From the NCBI RefSeq assembly GCF_024137025.1, contig NZ_JAMYJR010000021.1, positions 186,001 through 250,000 of the forward strand: DNA of 64,000 nt, in the 5' to 3' direction. Source of the DNA: Paractinoplanes aksuensis (lineage in GTDB: Bacteria; Actinomycetota; Actinomycetes; Mycobacteriales; Micromonosporaceae). The notes beneath the pieces were generated by a model. That model had not been told where the DNA came from. It saw only the letters and a program-made list of their open reading frames with translations, and ran no database searches. Shown piece after piece: positions 7,696 to 16,869 of this stretch. How positions within the stretch are numbered: position 1 is the first letter of the stretch; every line of letters starts with the position of its first letter. A program made the translations under genes and the position numbers.

Positions 7696-9450
7696 TCAGT
7701 CGCGGTTGGTGGCGGTGTCCTCGGGATATGTGGCGCCGCCGTCTGACTCCTTGGTCAGGGGGCGGGCGCCGCCCTCGGGTGGGCCGGCGATCGACTGTTC
7801 GCCGGCGGCCAGTTCGGGGAACTTCGCGTCGAACGCGGGGCGCTCGGAGCGGATGCGGGGCATCCGGTCGAAGTTGCGCAGCGGCGGCGGGGAGGACGTG
7901 GCCCACTCGAGCGAGTTGCCGTGGCCCCACGGGTCGTCGACGGTGACGAGCTGGCCGACCTTGTACGACTTCCACACGTTGTAGATGAACGGCAGCGTCG
8001 ACAGGCCGAGCACGAAACTGCCGATCGTCGAGAACGTGTTGAGGAAAGTGAAGCCGTCGGACTCGAGGTAGTCGACGTAGCGCCGCGGCATGCCCTTCGT
8101 GCCCAGCCAGTGCTGCACCAGGAACGTGGCGTGGAAGCCGAGGAACGTCAGCCAGAAGTGAATCTTGCCCAGGCGTTCGTCGAGCATGCGGCCGAACATC
8201 TTCGGGAACCAGAAGTAGATGCCGGCGAACACCGCGAACACGATCGTGCCGAACAGCACGTAGTGGAAGTGGGCGATCACGAAGTACGAGTCGGACACGT
8301 GGAAGTCGATCGGCGGGGAGGCCAGCAGCACGCCGGACAGACCACCGAAGAGGAACGTCACGAGGAAGCCAATCGCGAACAGCATCGGTGTCTCGAAGCT
8401 GATCTGGCCGCGCCACATCGTGCCGATCCACACGAAGAACTTCATGCCCGTCGGCACCGCGATCAGGAACGACAGGAAGCTGAAGAACGGCAGCAGCACC
8501 TGGCCGGTGACGAACATGTGGTGGGCCCACACCGACATCGACAGGGCGGCGATCAGCAGCGTCGCGGCGACCAGGCCCTTGTAGCCGAAGACCGGCTTGC
8601 GGCTGAAGACCGGGATGACCTCGGTGATGATGCCGAAGAACGGCAGCGCCACGATGTACACCTCGGGGTGGCCGAAGAACCAGAAGAGGTGCTGCCACAG
8701 CATCGGGCCGCCCGTGTCCACGTCGAAGACGTGGGCGCCGAGCACGCGGTCGGCGGCCAGGGCGAACAGCGCGGCGGCCAGGAACGGGAAGACCATGATC
8801 ACCAGAAGGCTGGTGACGAGGATGTTCCACGTCATGATCGGCATGCGGAACATGGTCATGCCGGGCGCGCGCAGGGTGAGCACCGTGGTGATCAGGTTGA
8901 CGCCACCGAGGATCGTGCCCAGACCCGAGAGGGCCAGACCGACGACCCACATGTTGCCGCCGACGCCGGGCGAGTGCAGCCCGTCGCTCAGCGGGGTGTA
9001 GGCGAACCAGCCGAAGTCAGCCGCGCCGCCCGGGGTGAAGAACCCGCTGATGGTGATCGTGCCGCCGAACAGGTAGAGCCAGTAGGCGAACGCGTTCAGC
9101 CGCGGGAACGCGACGTCGGGCGCGCCGATCTGGATCGGCACCACGAAGTTCGCGAACGCGAACACGATCGGCGTCGCGAAGAACAGCAGCATGATCGTGC
9201 CGTGCATGGTGAACAGCTGGTTGTACTGCTCGGGCGAGAGCAACTGCATGCCCGGCCGCGCCAGCTCGGTGCGCATCAGCAGCGCCATGAGGCCGCCGAG
9301 CATGTAGAACACGAAGGCCGTGATCATGTACATGATCCCGATCTGCTTCGCGTCCGTCGTGCGCAGGATCCGGGCAAGTGCCGAACCCTTGACCTGCCGC
9401 CGGACCGGGTATGGCCGGGTCACGATCGGCTTAGGCGCAACGGTCGTCAC
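7696..9450 (-). CDS. ctaD: Cytochrome c oxidase subunit I (aa3-type)
   Basis: Catalytic subunit of the terminal oxidase: twelve membrane helices bind heme a and the heme a3-CuB centre where oxygen is reduced. Ligand motifs are all present: MHGTIM (heme a His), FWFFGHPEVYIVALPFFG (CuB His with cross-linked Tyr), WAHHMF (the two further CuB His) and the AHFHYVLFG His pair. Length 584 residues fits actinobacterial CtaD, including the hydrophilic C-terminal tail. GTG 9450 has GGAGG about seven bases upstream. It stands alone here, as ctaD often does in actinobacteria, away from ctaC and qcr genes. Confidence 0.97.
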   Translation of the reverse strand: MTTVAPKPIVTRPYPVRRQVKGSALARILRTTDAKQIGIMYMITAFVFYMLGGLMALLMRTELARPGMQLLSPEQYNQLFTMHGTIMLLFFATPIVFAFANFVVPIQIGAPDVAFPRLNAFAYWLYLFGGTITISGFFTPGGAADFGWFAYTPLSDGLHSPGVGGNMWVVGLALSGLGTILGGVNLITTVLTLRAPGMTMFRMPIMTWNILVTSLLVIMVFPFLAAALFALAADRVLGAHVFDVDTGGPMLWQHLFWFFGHPEVYIVALPFFGIITEVIPVFSRKPVFGYKGLVAATLLIAALSMSVWAHHMFVTGQVLLPFFSFLSFLIAVPTGMKFFVWIGTMWRGQISFETPMLFAIGFLVTFLFGGLSGVLLASPPIDFHVSDSYFVIAHFHYVLFGTIVFAVFAGIYFWFPKMFGRMLDERLGKIHFWLTFLGFHATFLVQHWLGTKGMPRRYVDYLESDGFTFLNTFSTIGSFVLGLSTLPFIYNVWKSYKVGQLVTVDDPWGHGNSLEWATSSPPPLRNFDRMPRIRSERPAFDAKFPELAAGEQSIAGPPEGGARPLTKESDGGATYPEDTATNRD

Positions 9451-9587
9451 GAATAGCCTCCGTTGTCTCGTTCGTCCCTCTCAGTACGCCAGAGATCGCA
9501 GGCGTACCTCGCAGGCAGAATAGTCCCCCACCGACCTACCGCGGGCGCGGGGTGACCAAAGAGGTCAGCAGGGGTTTGTGCCACCGC

Positions 9588-10694
9588 TCAGGCGGGATGC
9601 ACCAGCGCGCCGTACTGGTCGGAGAAGATCCGCAGGCCACGCCTGCGCAGCATGGGGTCGCGCAGCGCGGGCGGGACGTCGCGGGTGCGGTCGCGTTCGC
9701 GGGTGCGGTCGCGGACCTCGGCGCAGCGTGGCCGACGTCTCTCTTCGTACGCCCGGAGCACGGCCGGGATGTCGGCCGGGAGTTTCCGCAGCTCGTCGCC
9801 CAGCACGACGGCATCCTCGAACGACATGGCGGCGCCCTGGGCCAGCGTGGGCGCGGTGGCGTGGGCGGCATCACCCAGCAGCACCACGGGACCGTTCGAC
9901 CAGCGGTCGAGCACGACCTCGTCGGTGCGCGCGACCTGCACCTTTTCGAGCGCGCTGAGGATCGCCGGCACCGGGCCGCCGAACCCGCCGAACAGCTCGC
10001 GCACGCGGGCCACCGGGTCGTCGGGGTTGGGCGCGTCGGGGGCCGTCTCGTCGGCGTGGAAGTAGAGCTTGCGGCCGCCCATCGGCATGGCCACGAACGA
10101 CGAGCGCCGGCCGAGCAGGGCCGTCCAGTCGCTGAGCGGCGGCCCGCCGGTGATGACCGAGCGGTAGACGATCTGGCCGGTGGGCACGGCCGCCCCACCC
10201 AGGCCGGCCTGGGCCCGGACCGTGGAGCGGCGCCCGTCGGCCCCGACGACCAGGTCGTATTCCGCGACACTGCCGTCGCCGAACTCGACCTTGGCCGTCT
10301 TGTCGAAGATCTCGAGCCCGCGGACCGCGGTGTCGTAGCGCACCTCGCCGCCGACGCCGGTGAGCAGCACCTGCTGCAGGTCGGCCCGGGACAGCGCGCG
10401 GGACTCGCCGACGCCGGCCCAGAGCCCGGCCACATCCATCTCGAACAGCTCGCGGCCGCGGTCATCGAGGAAGACCTGGCGGAAGATGAGGTCGCCCAGC
10501 GGACGCAGCGGGGCGTCGAGCCCGAGCTGGCGCAGGGCCCGCAGAGCGTTGCCGGGCAGGTAGATGCCGGCGGCCGGGAGCATGGTGGCCGGCAGTTCCT
10601 CGACCACGTCGGGCCGGAATCCGGCGAGCCGCAGGGCACGCGCGGCGGCCAGCCCCGCGATTCCGGCGCCCACCACCAGGATGCGCAACGTCAT
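9588..10694 (-). CDS. FAD-dependent monooxygenase (PHBH fold)
   Basis: Group A flavoprotein hydroxylase. Shows the FAD dinucleotide motif VVGAGIAGLAAARALRLAG at the N-terminus, the DG motif VVGADGRRSTVR near residue 155 and the FAD-ribityl GD motif LLGDAAHATAPTLAQGA near residue 285. ATG 10694 is preceded by GGGAGGCAAGG; the longer frame to 10754 lacks such a site. Length 368 residues fits NAD(P)H-dependent aromatic or polyketide hydroxylases. The substrate is unknown; no biosynthetic cluster surrounds it. It is divergent from the LigD-PE gene. Confidence 0.88.
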   Translation of the reverse strand: MTLRILVVGAGIAGLAAARALRLAGFRPDVVEELPATMLPAAGIYLPGNALRALRQLGLDAPLRPLGDLIFRQVFLDDRGRELFEMDVAGLWAGVGESRALSRADLQQVLLTGVGGEVRYDTAVRGLEIFDKTAKVEFGDGSVAEYDLVVGADGRRSTVRAQAGLGGAAVPTGQIVYRSVITGGPPLSDWTALLGRRSSFVAMPMGGRKLYFHADETAPDAPNPDDPVARVRELFGGFGGPVPAILSALEKVQVARTDEVVLDRWSNGPVVLLGDAAHATAPTLAQGAAMSFEDAVVLGDELRKLPADIPAVLRAYEERRRPRCAEVRDRTRERDRTRDVPPALRDPMLRRRGLRIFSDQYGALVHPA

Positions 10695-10884
10695 CGCAGC
10701 CTTGCCTCCCACCCGTCGGACACGCGCCGGAGCCAAGACACTACCCCGAGCCACGGTCGGGGGAAACCCGCGATCATCGAGAGTTCCGAATTGTTCCCTT
10801 GGCTACCATGCCCCCACTCTCGCACACACGTATGACGAATTACGCCCGTGTATTTCTCGCTCCGCGCGGGAAGACAATGTGGGC

Positions 10885-11949
10885 ATGACGGACCGTCTCG
10901 CGGAGTACCGGCGCAAGCGGGATGCCGCGCGCACGCCGGAGCCCATCCCGGACAGCGCGGAACCGGCCGCGGCCACCGAGGACAGGTTCGTCATCCAGCA
11001 GCACCACGCCCGCAGCCTGCACTGGGACGTCCGCCTCGAGCGCAGTGGCGTCCTCGTCTCGTTCGCCGTCCCGCGTGGACTGCCCCGCGACCAGGGCCGC
11101 AACAACCTGGCCAAACACACCGAGGACCACCCGCTGGAATACCTCGACTTCTCGGGCGAGATCCCGGCCGGCGAGTACGGCGGCGGTCGCATGACCATCT
11201 TCGACCGCGGCACCTACGAGACCGGCAAGTGGCGCGACGACGAGATCGGCGTGACGTTCCACGGTGACCGCACGAACGGGCGCTACGTGTTCTTCCAGAC
11301 CGGCGGCAACGACTGGATGGTCCGCCGGATGGACCCGCCCGAGCCGGGCTGGGAGTCGATGCCCGAGACGGTGGCGCCCATGCTGCCGGTCGCGGCCAGG
11401 AGCCTGCCCGCCGAGCACGAGGACGCCGAGTGGGGCTACGAATTGGCCTGGGGCGGCCGGCGCGTCGTCGCCTATGTCTCGGGTGGCCGCGTACGCCTGC
11501 TGGACGCCGACGGCGAGGACGTGACCAGCTGGTATCCCGAGGTACGACCGTTGGGCCCGGCCCTCGCCCCGACCGAGGCGGTGCTCGACGGCGAGATCGT
11601 CACCCTGCCTGACCCGGCCCAGCTGGAACGCCGTAAAGCCCCGAAGGACGCGGCCGCGGCCAAGCGGGCGGCCGAGCGGACGCCGGTGTACTACCTGGCC
11701 TACGACCTGCTCTGGCTCGAAGGACACAGCACGGTCGAGGCGCTGCGCTACGCCGAGCGCCGCGAGCTGCTGGAAGGCCTGTCGATCAACGGGGACCACT
11801 GGCAGACCCCGCCCTACTTCCCGGGCGGGAGCCAGTTCGCGCTGGAGGCGGCCACCGCGCAGGGCCTGGGCGGGGTCGTCGCCAAACGGCTCGACTCCCC
11901 CTACCTGCCCGGCCGCCGCAGCCGGCTGTGGCTGGCCGTCAGCTCCTGA
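10885..11949 (+). CDS. LigD-type 3'-phosphoesterase fused to a degenerate ATP-ligase domain
   Basis: Residues 33-150 form a LigD phosphoesterase domain (FVIQQHHARSLHWDVRLE, SFAVPRG, EDHPLEYLDFSGEIPAGEYG) that trims 3' ends during bacterial end joining; the active-site His cluster is present. Residues 160-354 resemble the nucleotidyltransferase core of an ATP-dependent DNA ligase: LDGEIV (motif III) and GVVAKRLDSPYLPGRRS (motif V) are kept, but the motif I lysine is Ala188 in ELAWGGRR, where KxDGxR is expected. The OB domain is also missing. It should therefore not seal DNA; the domain may bind ends or Ku. ATG 10885 starts at the first conserved residues. No ku gene is nearby. Confidence 0.85.
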   Translation: MTDRLAEYRRKRDAARTPEPIPDSAEPAAATEDRFVIQQHHARSLHWDVRLERSGVLVSFAVPRGLPRDQGRNNLAKHTEDHPLEYLDFSGEIPAGEYGGGRMTIFDRGTYETGKWRDDEIGVTFHGDRTNGRYVFFQTGGNDWMVRRMDPPEPGWESMPETVAPMLPVAARSLPAEHEDAEWGYELAWGGRRVVAYVSGGRVRLLDADGEDVTSWYPEVRPLGPALAPTEAVLDGEIVTLPDPAQLERRKAPKDAAAAKRAAERTPVYYLAYDLLWLEGHSTVEALRYAERRELLEGLSINGDHWQTPPYFPGGSQFALEAATAQGLGGVVAKRLDSPYLPGRRSRLWLAVSS

Positions 11950-13507
11950 CGCGCCGGCCGATCAGCACCGCGACCGCACCGGCCAGCACCAGGCCGAGGC
12001 CCAGCAGGCCACCGGTCGGCCCGGTGATCGGAAGACCGCCGCCTCCACCCTGACCGCCATCACCGCCGCCGTCGCCCGGGGCGGCGGGCGGCGCGGGCGG
12101 AACAGCGCCATTGATCACGATGTAGGCCGAGTTGTTGGCCTTGTTCAGCTCCTCGGCCGGCGCGTCCACCTTGACCGAGCCGACGGCGCCGGTGATGACC
12201 TGGTCGATCCGCAGGCGGAAGGTGAGCGGGTCGACGAACCCGACCTTGAAGAAGTAGTCCAGGTAGCAGCTGTACCGCAGCTCGCCGGGCTTGCCACCGT
12301 GTCCGTAGTCGACCACCCCGCGGTCGGTCATCGGGAAGCAGATGTCGGGCACGGTCACCGCGGTCGTGCCCTTGGGGATGAAGACACGGGCGTTCGGCCA
12401 CGGCGCGTTGACCCGGCTGCGGTCGATGGTGGCCGGTCCGGCGTTACGGATGCCGACCTTGACCGGGACGACCGCGCCCTTCCTCCCGGCGGCCCGGGTG
12501 CCGACTGCGGCCAGGTCGGTGGACTGCCGGCCGGTGACGGTCGCGACCAGACCGTCGGACACGTATTCCTCGAGCGCCTGCGGCGGGTCGGCCTGGGCCG
12601 TGACGACCGGGGTGAGGCGCAGCACACCGCCGCGGCCGGGCGTGCCGAGCGGTTCGAAACCGCCCTTGCGCACGTAGTCCTGCTGGTCGGCGAACTCGTC
12701 CTTGGTCATCCAGATCCAGTCGCCGTACTGCAAACTCGGGGCGTACGTGTCCTTGCGCATTCGCAGCGGCAGAGTGACCCGGTAGGTGGCGCCCGGCGCG
12801 AGCGTCTGGTCGAACTTGCAGCCCCGCATCTGGCCGTCCAGATAGAAGCAGTTGCTGAACTGGGTGCGGCTCTCGTACGAGTACTGCGAGTACGCGCCGA
12901 TCGCCGTCCCTCGGATGGGCACCGAGCCCGTGTTGCTGATCGTCAGCGGCACGTCCAGCGAACCGCCCGGCGCCACCGACGTGTCCTGGGCGGTGTCGAC
13001 CGCGGTGAGCCCGATCCGCTCGCCGATCCGGAGCTTGGCGGTGCGGGTGACCGGCGCATGCCCCTTGACCGTCATCGTGGCCGTGATCGTGCCGACCCGG
13101 CCCACGACGGCGTCGTCCCCGGCGACGACCCAGCCGTTGAGGTTGCCCTCGGCCCCGGACGGGGTGAGCGCGTCGACGTAGGGCCCGCAGGTCAGCTCGA
13201 GCAGGTCGGGCTGCCGCACACTGCAGTTGTCCACGTGCCCGGCCTCTTGGAAGTGGAAGCCGGGACCCTGGTCGACGAATCGGTACACGATGCTGACGTC
13301 ACCGCTGCGCACCGGCAGCCGCCGGTCGGCGAAGAGCAGCGTACGCAGCAGCGCTCCACTGCCCGGGGCGAGCGTGTAGTTCTTGACGTAGAAGTCGACC
13401 TTGGCCTTGGCAAGAGGAGCGGGCGCGGCTTGGACCGGCGCGGCGACGAAAAGCAGAGACAGAGCCGTCAGAGCGACGAACAGACGGCGTACGACGGGTG
13501 GACGCAC
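11939..13507 (-). CDS. Secreted, probably sortase-anchored surface protein
   Basis: A 522-residue exported protein. It begins with a signal peptide (RRLFVALTALSLLFVAAPVQA), continues with beta-rich, immunoglobulin-like repeats of the kind NTGSVPIRGTAIG and RNAGPATIDRSRV, and ends with a Gly-rich linker, LPITG, a hydrophobic helix and RRVRS, a classical LPxTG cell-wall sorting signal. No enzymatic motif was seen; paired Cys residues suggest extracellular disulfides. GTG 13507 is chosen because GGAGGAG lies just upstream; ATG 13534 is nine codons earlier. Its 3' end overlaps the convergent phosphoesterase gene by 11 bases. No sortase is in the window. Confidence 0.8.
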   Translation of the reverse strand: MRPPVVRRLFVALTALSLLFVAAPVQAAPAPLAKAKVDFYVKNYTLAPGSGALLRTLLFADRRLPVRSGDVSIVYRFVDQGPGFHFQEAGHVDNCSVRQPDLLELTCGPYVDALTPSGAEGNLNGWVVAGDDAVVGRVGTITATMTVKGHAPVTRTAKLRIGERIGLTAVDTAQDTSVAPGGSLDVPLTISNTGSVPIRGTAIGAYSQYSYESRTQFSNCFYLDGQMRGCKFDQTLAPGATYRVTLPLRMRKDTYAPSLQYGDWIWMTKDEFADQQDYVRKGGFEPLGTPGRGGVLRLTPVVTAQADPPQALEEYVSDGLVATVTGRQSTDLAAVGTRAAGRKGAVVPVKVGIRNAGPATIDRSRVNAPWPNARVFIPKGTTAVTVPDICFPMTDRGVVDYGHGGKPGELRYSCYLDYFFKVGFVDPLTFRLRIDQVITGAVGSVKVDAPAEELNKANNSAYIVINGAVPPAPPAAPGDGGGDGGQGGGGGLPITGPTGGLLGLGLVLAGAVAVLIGRRVRS

Positions 13508-13710
13508 CGGGGCTCCTCCGAACGACCCGAACATGAGGACCCGCGCAGCCTAGGTCGAAGACTTGACCCCCGTACGCCGGTTACCCAATCGTTATGAGGT
13601 GAGCGGCGGACCCGCGGTCCGTCCGAAATCCGGCGGAACCGCAAGCATGCAGGTCCAGTGCCTGAAACCAGGGTTTACCGGCGCCCGCAGCGGAAAGGTT
13701 CTCTGATTAG

Positions 13711-15102
13711 ATGCACCCCACGGAACCCACTAAGGCGTACCCCCAGCCCTTCGCACCTGTGACCGAGATGTCTGCCGAACTCTGGAACTCCGCCGCCAGC
13801 GTCCTCGAGACCAACTGGTCGGGCGACCACATGGTCCCTTCCCGTCGTCTCTACCCCCACCAATGGAGCTGGGACACCGCCTTCATCGCGGTCGGGCTGG
13901 CCTACGTCAACCCGGGCCGGGCCTGGCGTGACCTGCGCAGCCTGTTCGAGGCCCAGTGGCCCGACGGGCGGGTGCCGCACATCGTCTTCGACCCGGCCCT
14001 GGCCGAGGCCGACTACTTCCCGGGGCCGGCTTTCTGGGGCGTTCCGGCGTACGGGGTCCGGCCCGCCCACGGCAGCACCGGCATCGTCCAGCCACCACTG
14101 CACGCCGTCGCCGCCTGGAAGGTGTACCGCCGCGCGGCCGCCCACGGCGCGGCGTGTGTGCAGGAGGCCCGGGCCGAGCTCGAGTGGCTGTACCCGCGCC
14201 TGGTCGCCCAGCAGAACTACCTGACCACCCGCCGCGACCTGGGCGGGGCCGGGCTGGCCGCCATCGTGCACCCGTGGGAGTCCGGTCTCGACAACAGTCC
14301 GGCCTGGGACGCGGCGCTGGCCAACGTGCCGGCCGACCTCGAGCTGCTCACCACGTACCGCCGGCGCGACCTCGACGTGGCTGACGCGGCGCACCGCCCG
14401 ACCGACCGCGACTACGCCCGGTACGTCGGCCTGGTCCTGAGCTATCGCGCCGAGAGCTACTCGGACACCGATCTGCTGTCCCGCCACGACTTCGCGGTCG
14501 AGTGCCCCTCGTTCAACGCCATCCTGGGCGCGGCCGAGCTGGCCCTGGCCCAGATCGCCGGGGTCATCGGGCGTACGGCCGAAGCCGCCGTCCACCGCGA
14601 GCGGGGCCGGCGGATCAGCGACGCGATCGTGGCCCGTCTGTGGAATCCGCGGACGCGTACCTTCCACGCCCGCGACGTGCGCACCGGCACGCTCAGCCCG
14701 GCCCACTGCGTGAGCGGGCTGATGCCGCTGCTGCTGCCCGACCTACCGGCCGAGCAGGTCGAGGGCGTCGTGGCCGAGGCGAAGTCGCCGCGCTTCGGGT
14801 TCCCGGCGCCGAGCTACGACCGCACGGCCGGCGACTTCGACACCCTGCGGTACTGGCGGGGCCCGACCTGGATCAACGTGAACTGGCTGCTGCGCCGGGG
14901 CCTGCTCGTGCACGGCCGGCGCGACGAGGCCGAGGAGTTGCGCGCGGCGATGGTGCGACTCGTGCACCAGCACGGCCACTTCGAGTACTTCCACCCGCGT
15001 ACGGGTGAGGGCCTGGGCGCGCCCACCTTCAGCTGGACCGCCGCCCTGGCCCTCGACCTGCTGGCCGACCGGTCGGTGCCGGCCTACGCCCGAGCGGCCT
15101 AA
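13711..15102 (+). CDS. GH63-like (MGH1-type) glycoside hydrolase
   Basis: An (alpha/alpha)6-barrel hydrolase of the mannosylglycerate/glucosylglycerate hydrolase type. Family signatures are the substrate-gate segment YPHQWSWDTAFIAVGL, WESGLDNSPAWD with the probable general acid Asp194, RYWRGPTWINVNWLL, and FEYFHPRTGEGLG with the probable catalytic Glu425, followed by FSWTAAL. No signal peptide is seen, so it should act in the cytosol on compatible-solute glycosides or small glucosides; the exact substrate is inference. Length 463 residues is typical. The end overlaps the convergent mscR by four bases. Confidence 0.82.
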   Translation: MHPTEPTKAYPQPFAPVTEMSAELWNSAASVLETNWSGDHMVPSRRLYPHQWSWDTAFIAVGLAYVNPGRAWRDLRSLFEAQWPDGRVPHIVFDPALAEADYFPGPAFWGVPAYGVRPAHGSTGIVQPPLHAVAAWKVYRRAAAHGAACVQEARAELEWLYPRLVAQQNYLTTRRDLGGAGLAAIVHPWESGLDNSPAWDAALANVPADLELLTTYRRRDLDVADAAHRPTDRDYARYVGLVLSYRAESYSDTDLLSRHDFAVECPSFNAILGAAELALAQIAGVIGRTAEAAVHRERGRRISDAIVARLWNPRTRTFHARDVRTGTLSPAHCVSGLMPLLLPDLPAEQVEGVVAEAKSPRFGFPAPSYDRTAGDFDTLRYWRGPTWINVNWLLRRGLLVHGRRDEAEELRAAMVRLVHQHGHFEYFHPRTGEGLGAPTFSWTAALALDLLADRSVPAYARAA

Positions 15103-16199
15103 CTGAGCTGGCTAAAGCTCGTCACCACCGAGCGCAGCACCCCACCGGTGTGCATCTTCTTGAAGGCCTCCTCGACCCCGCCCAGCGGAATCTCTTCCGT
15201 CACGAACGCGTCCAGGTCGAGGCGGCCCTGCAGGTAGAGCTCGGTCAGCATCGGGAAGTCACGGGTCGGCAGGCAGTCGCCGTACCAGCTCGACTTGAGC
15301 GCGCCGCCGCGGCCGAAGATCTCGAGCAGGGGCAGCTCGATCTTCATGTCGGGCGTCGGCACGCCGACCAGCACGACCGTGCCGGCCAGGTCGCGGGCAT
15401 AGAAGGCCTGCTCGTACGTCTCGGGCCGGCCCACCGCCTCGACCACCACGTCGGCGCCGAAGCCGCCGGTGAGCTCCTTGACCTTCTCGACCACGTCGAC
15501 ACCGCGGGCGTTCACCGTGTGGGTGGCGCCGAACTTGCGGGCCCACTCGAGCTTCTGGTCGTCGGTGTCGATCGCGATGATCGTGGTCGCCCCGGCCAGG
15601 GCCGCGCCCACCACCGCGCCGTCGCCGACACCGCCGCAGCCGATCACCGCGACCGAGTCGCCCCGGGTCACGCCGCCGGTGTTGATCGACGCGCCGATGC
15701 CCGCCATCACGCCACAGCCGAGCAGGCCGACGGCGGCCGCGCGCGCCCGGGGGTCGACCTTTGTGCACTGTCCGGCGTGGACCAGCGTCTTTTCGACGAA
15801 GGCGCCGATGCCGAGGGCCGGGGACAGCTCGGTGCCGTCCTCCAGCGTCATCTTCTGGGTCGCGTTGTGGGTGGCGAAGCAGTACCAGGGCTTGCCCTTC
15901 TTGCAGGCCCGGCAGACGCCGCAGACGGCCCGCCAGTTCAGCACCACGAAGTCGCCGGGCGCGACGTCGGTGACCCCGGCCCCGACCGACTCGACGATGC
16001 CGGCCGCCTCGTGGCCGAGCAGGAACGGGAAGTCGTCGTTGATGCCGCCCTCGCGGTAGTGCAGGTCGGTGTGGCAGACCCCGCACGCCTGGATCGCGAC
16101 CACGGCCTCACCGGGCCCCGGGTCGGGCACCACGATGGTCGTGAGCTCGACGGGGGCACCCTTGCTGCGGGCGATGACGCCCTGAACTCGCTGACTCAT
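15099..16199 (-). CDS. mscR: S-(hydroxymethyl)mycothiol dehydrogenase
   Basis: Zinc alcohol dehydrogenase family. The N-terminal half (ITRSKGAPVEL-like start, ACGVCHTDLHYREGGINDDF, GHEAAGIVESVGAGV, NWRAVCGVCRACKKGKPWYC, ALGIGAFVEKTLVHAGQCT) is characteristic of the mycothiol-dependent formaldehyde/S-nitrosomycothiol reductase of actinobacteria rather than of general alcohol dehydrogenases. Catalytic Zn ligands are Cys and His of GVCHTD and GHE; four Cys bind structural Zn; the NAD site is VIGCGGVGDGAVVG. It detoxifies formaldehyde (and nitric oxide adducts) using mycothiol. It starts five bases after a marR gene, with which it is probably co-transcribed. Confidence 0.93.
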   Translation of the reverse strand: MSQRVQGVIARSKGAPVELTTIVVPDPGPGEAVVAIQACGVCHTDLHYREGGINDDFPFLLGHEAAGIVESVGAGVTDVAPGDFVVLNWRAVCGVCRACKKGKPWYCFATHNATQKMTLEDGTELSPALGIGAFVEKTLVHAGQCTKVDPRARAAAVGLLGCGVMAGIGASINTGGVTRGDSVAVIGCGGVGDGAVVGAALAGATTIIAIDTDDQKLEWARKFGATHTVNARGVDVVEKVKELTGGFGADVVVEAVGRPETYEQAFYARDLAGTVVLVGVPTPDMKIELPLLEIFGRGGALKSSWYGDCLPTRDFPMLTELYLQGRLDLDAFVTEEIPLGGVEEAFKKMHTGGVLRSVVTSFSQLS

Positions 16200-16203
16200 C
16201 AGC

Positions 16204-16662
16204 TCAGCCTAGATGCTGATCGAGCAATGTTTCGGCGAGCTTGTCGAGCTGTTCGACCTGGGCCGGGGAGAGCCGGTCGAAGACCAGTTGCTGCACCGCC
16301 TCGACGTGACCGGGGGCCGATTCCTTGATTTTGGTGAAGCCGTCCTCGGTCAGCACGGCGATCTGGACCCGGCCGTCCTGCGGGTCGCGCTCGCGATGGA
16401 CCCAGCCCTGGCCCTCGAGGCGGGCGATGACATGCGAGAGGCGGGACAACGACGCGCTCACCATCTTGGCCAGCTTGCTCATGGCCAGTCGACGGTCGGG
16501 CTGCTCGCTGAGGCGCACGAGCACCACGTAGCCCATGTGGGTCAGACCGGCGTCCCGCTGGAGCTGGGCCTCGAGCGCCGCCGGGACCCTGATCAGCACC
16601 TCGACGAAGCGTCGCCAGGTCTGCTGCTGCTCGTCGGTCAACCAGCGGGGCTGCTGTTCCAT
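16204..16662 (-). CDS. MarR-family transcriptional regulator
   Basis: A 152-residue winged-helix protein with the MarR layout: helix-turn-helix at about residues 60-100 (LAMSKLAKMVSASLSRLSHV, IARLEGQGWVHRERDPQDGR) and the wing ending IAVLTEDG, flanked by dimerisation helices. Its gene precedes mscR by only five bases in the same direction, so it probably shares the message and may sense formaldehyde, thiol stress or an aromatic ligand. No Cys residue is visible, so direct thiol sensing is unlikely. Confidence 0.88.
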   Translation of the reverse strand: MEQQPRWLTDEQQQTWRRFVEVLIRVPAALEAQLQRDAGLTHMGYVVLVRLSEQPDRRLAMSKLAKMVSASLSRLSHVIARLEGQGWVHRERDPQDGRVQIAVLTEDGFTKIKESAPGHVEAVQQLVFDRLSPAQVEQLDKLAETLLDQHLG

Positions 16663-16798
16663 GGAGGAAGGTTAGTGGCGCGACCGGCCCAGGTCACGAT
16701 CCGGGTCAAGGTTGCCCCGGACGGGTGCCGAACCGATCGACGGCCGACGTTGTCCCTAGTACGCTGCGCTGGAACTTCCACCGGGGCACACCAGAACG

Positions 16799-16853
16799 GC
16801 ACGACGCCGGCGCCGGTTCGGCTGGGGGGCCACGGCCGGCGCCGGCGTCGTGC
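16799..16853 (-). terminator. Hairpin terminator after the cupin gene
   Basis: Seventeen-base perfect stem (GCACGACGCCGGCGCCG at 16799-16815 with 16837-16853), 16 bases past the cupin stop. No T-run, as is common at this GC content. Confidence 0.75.
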
Positions 16854-16869
16854 TAACTCGTCGCGAGCC

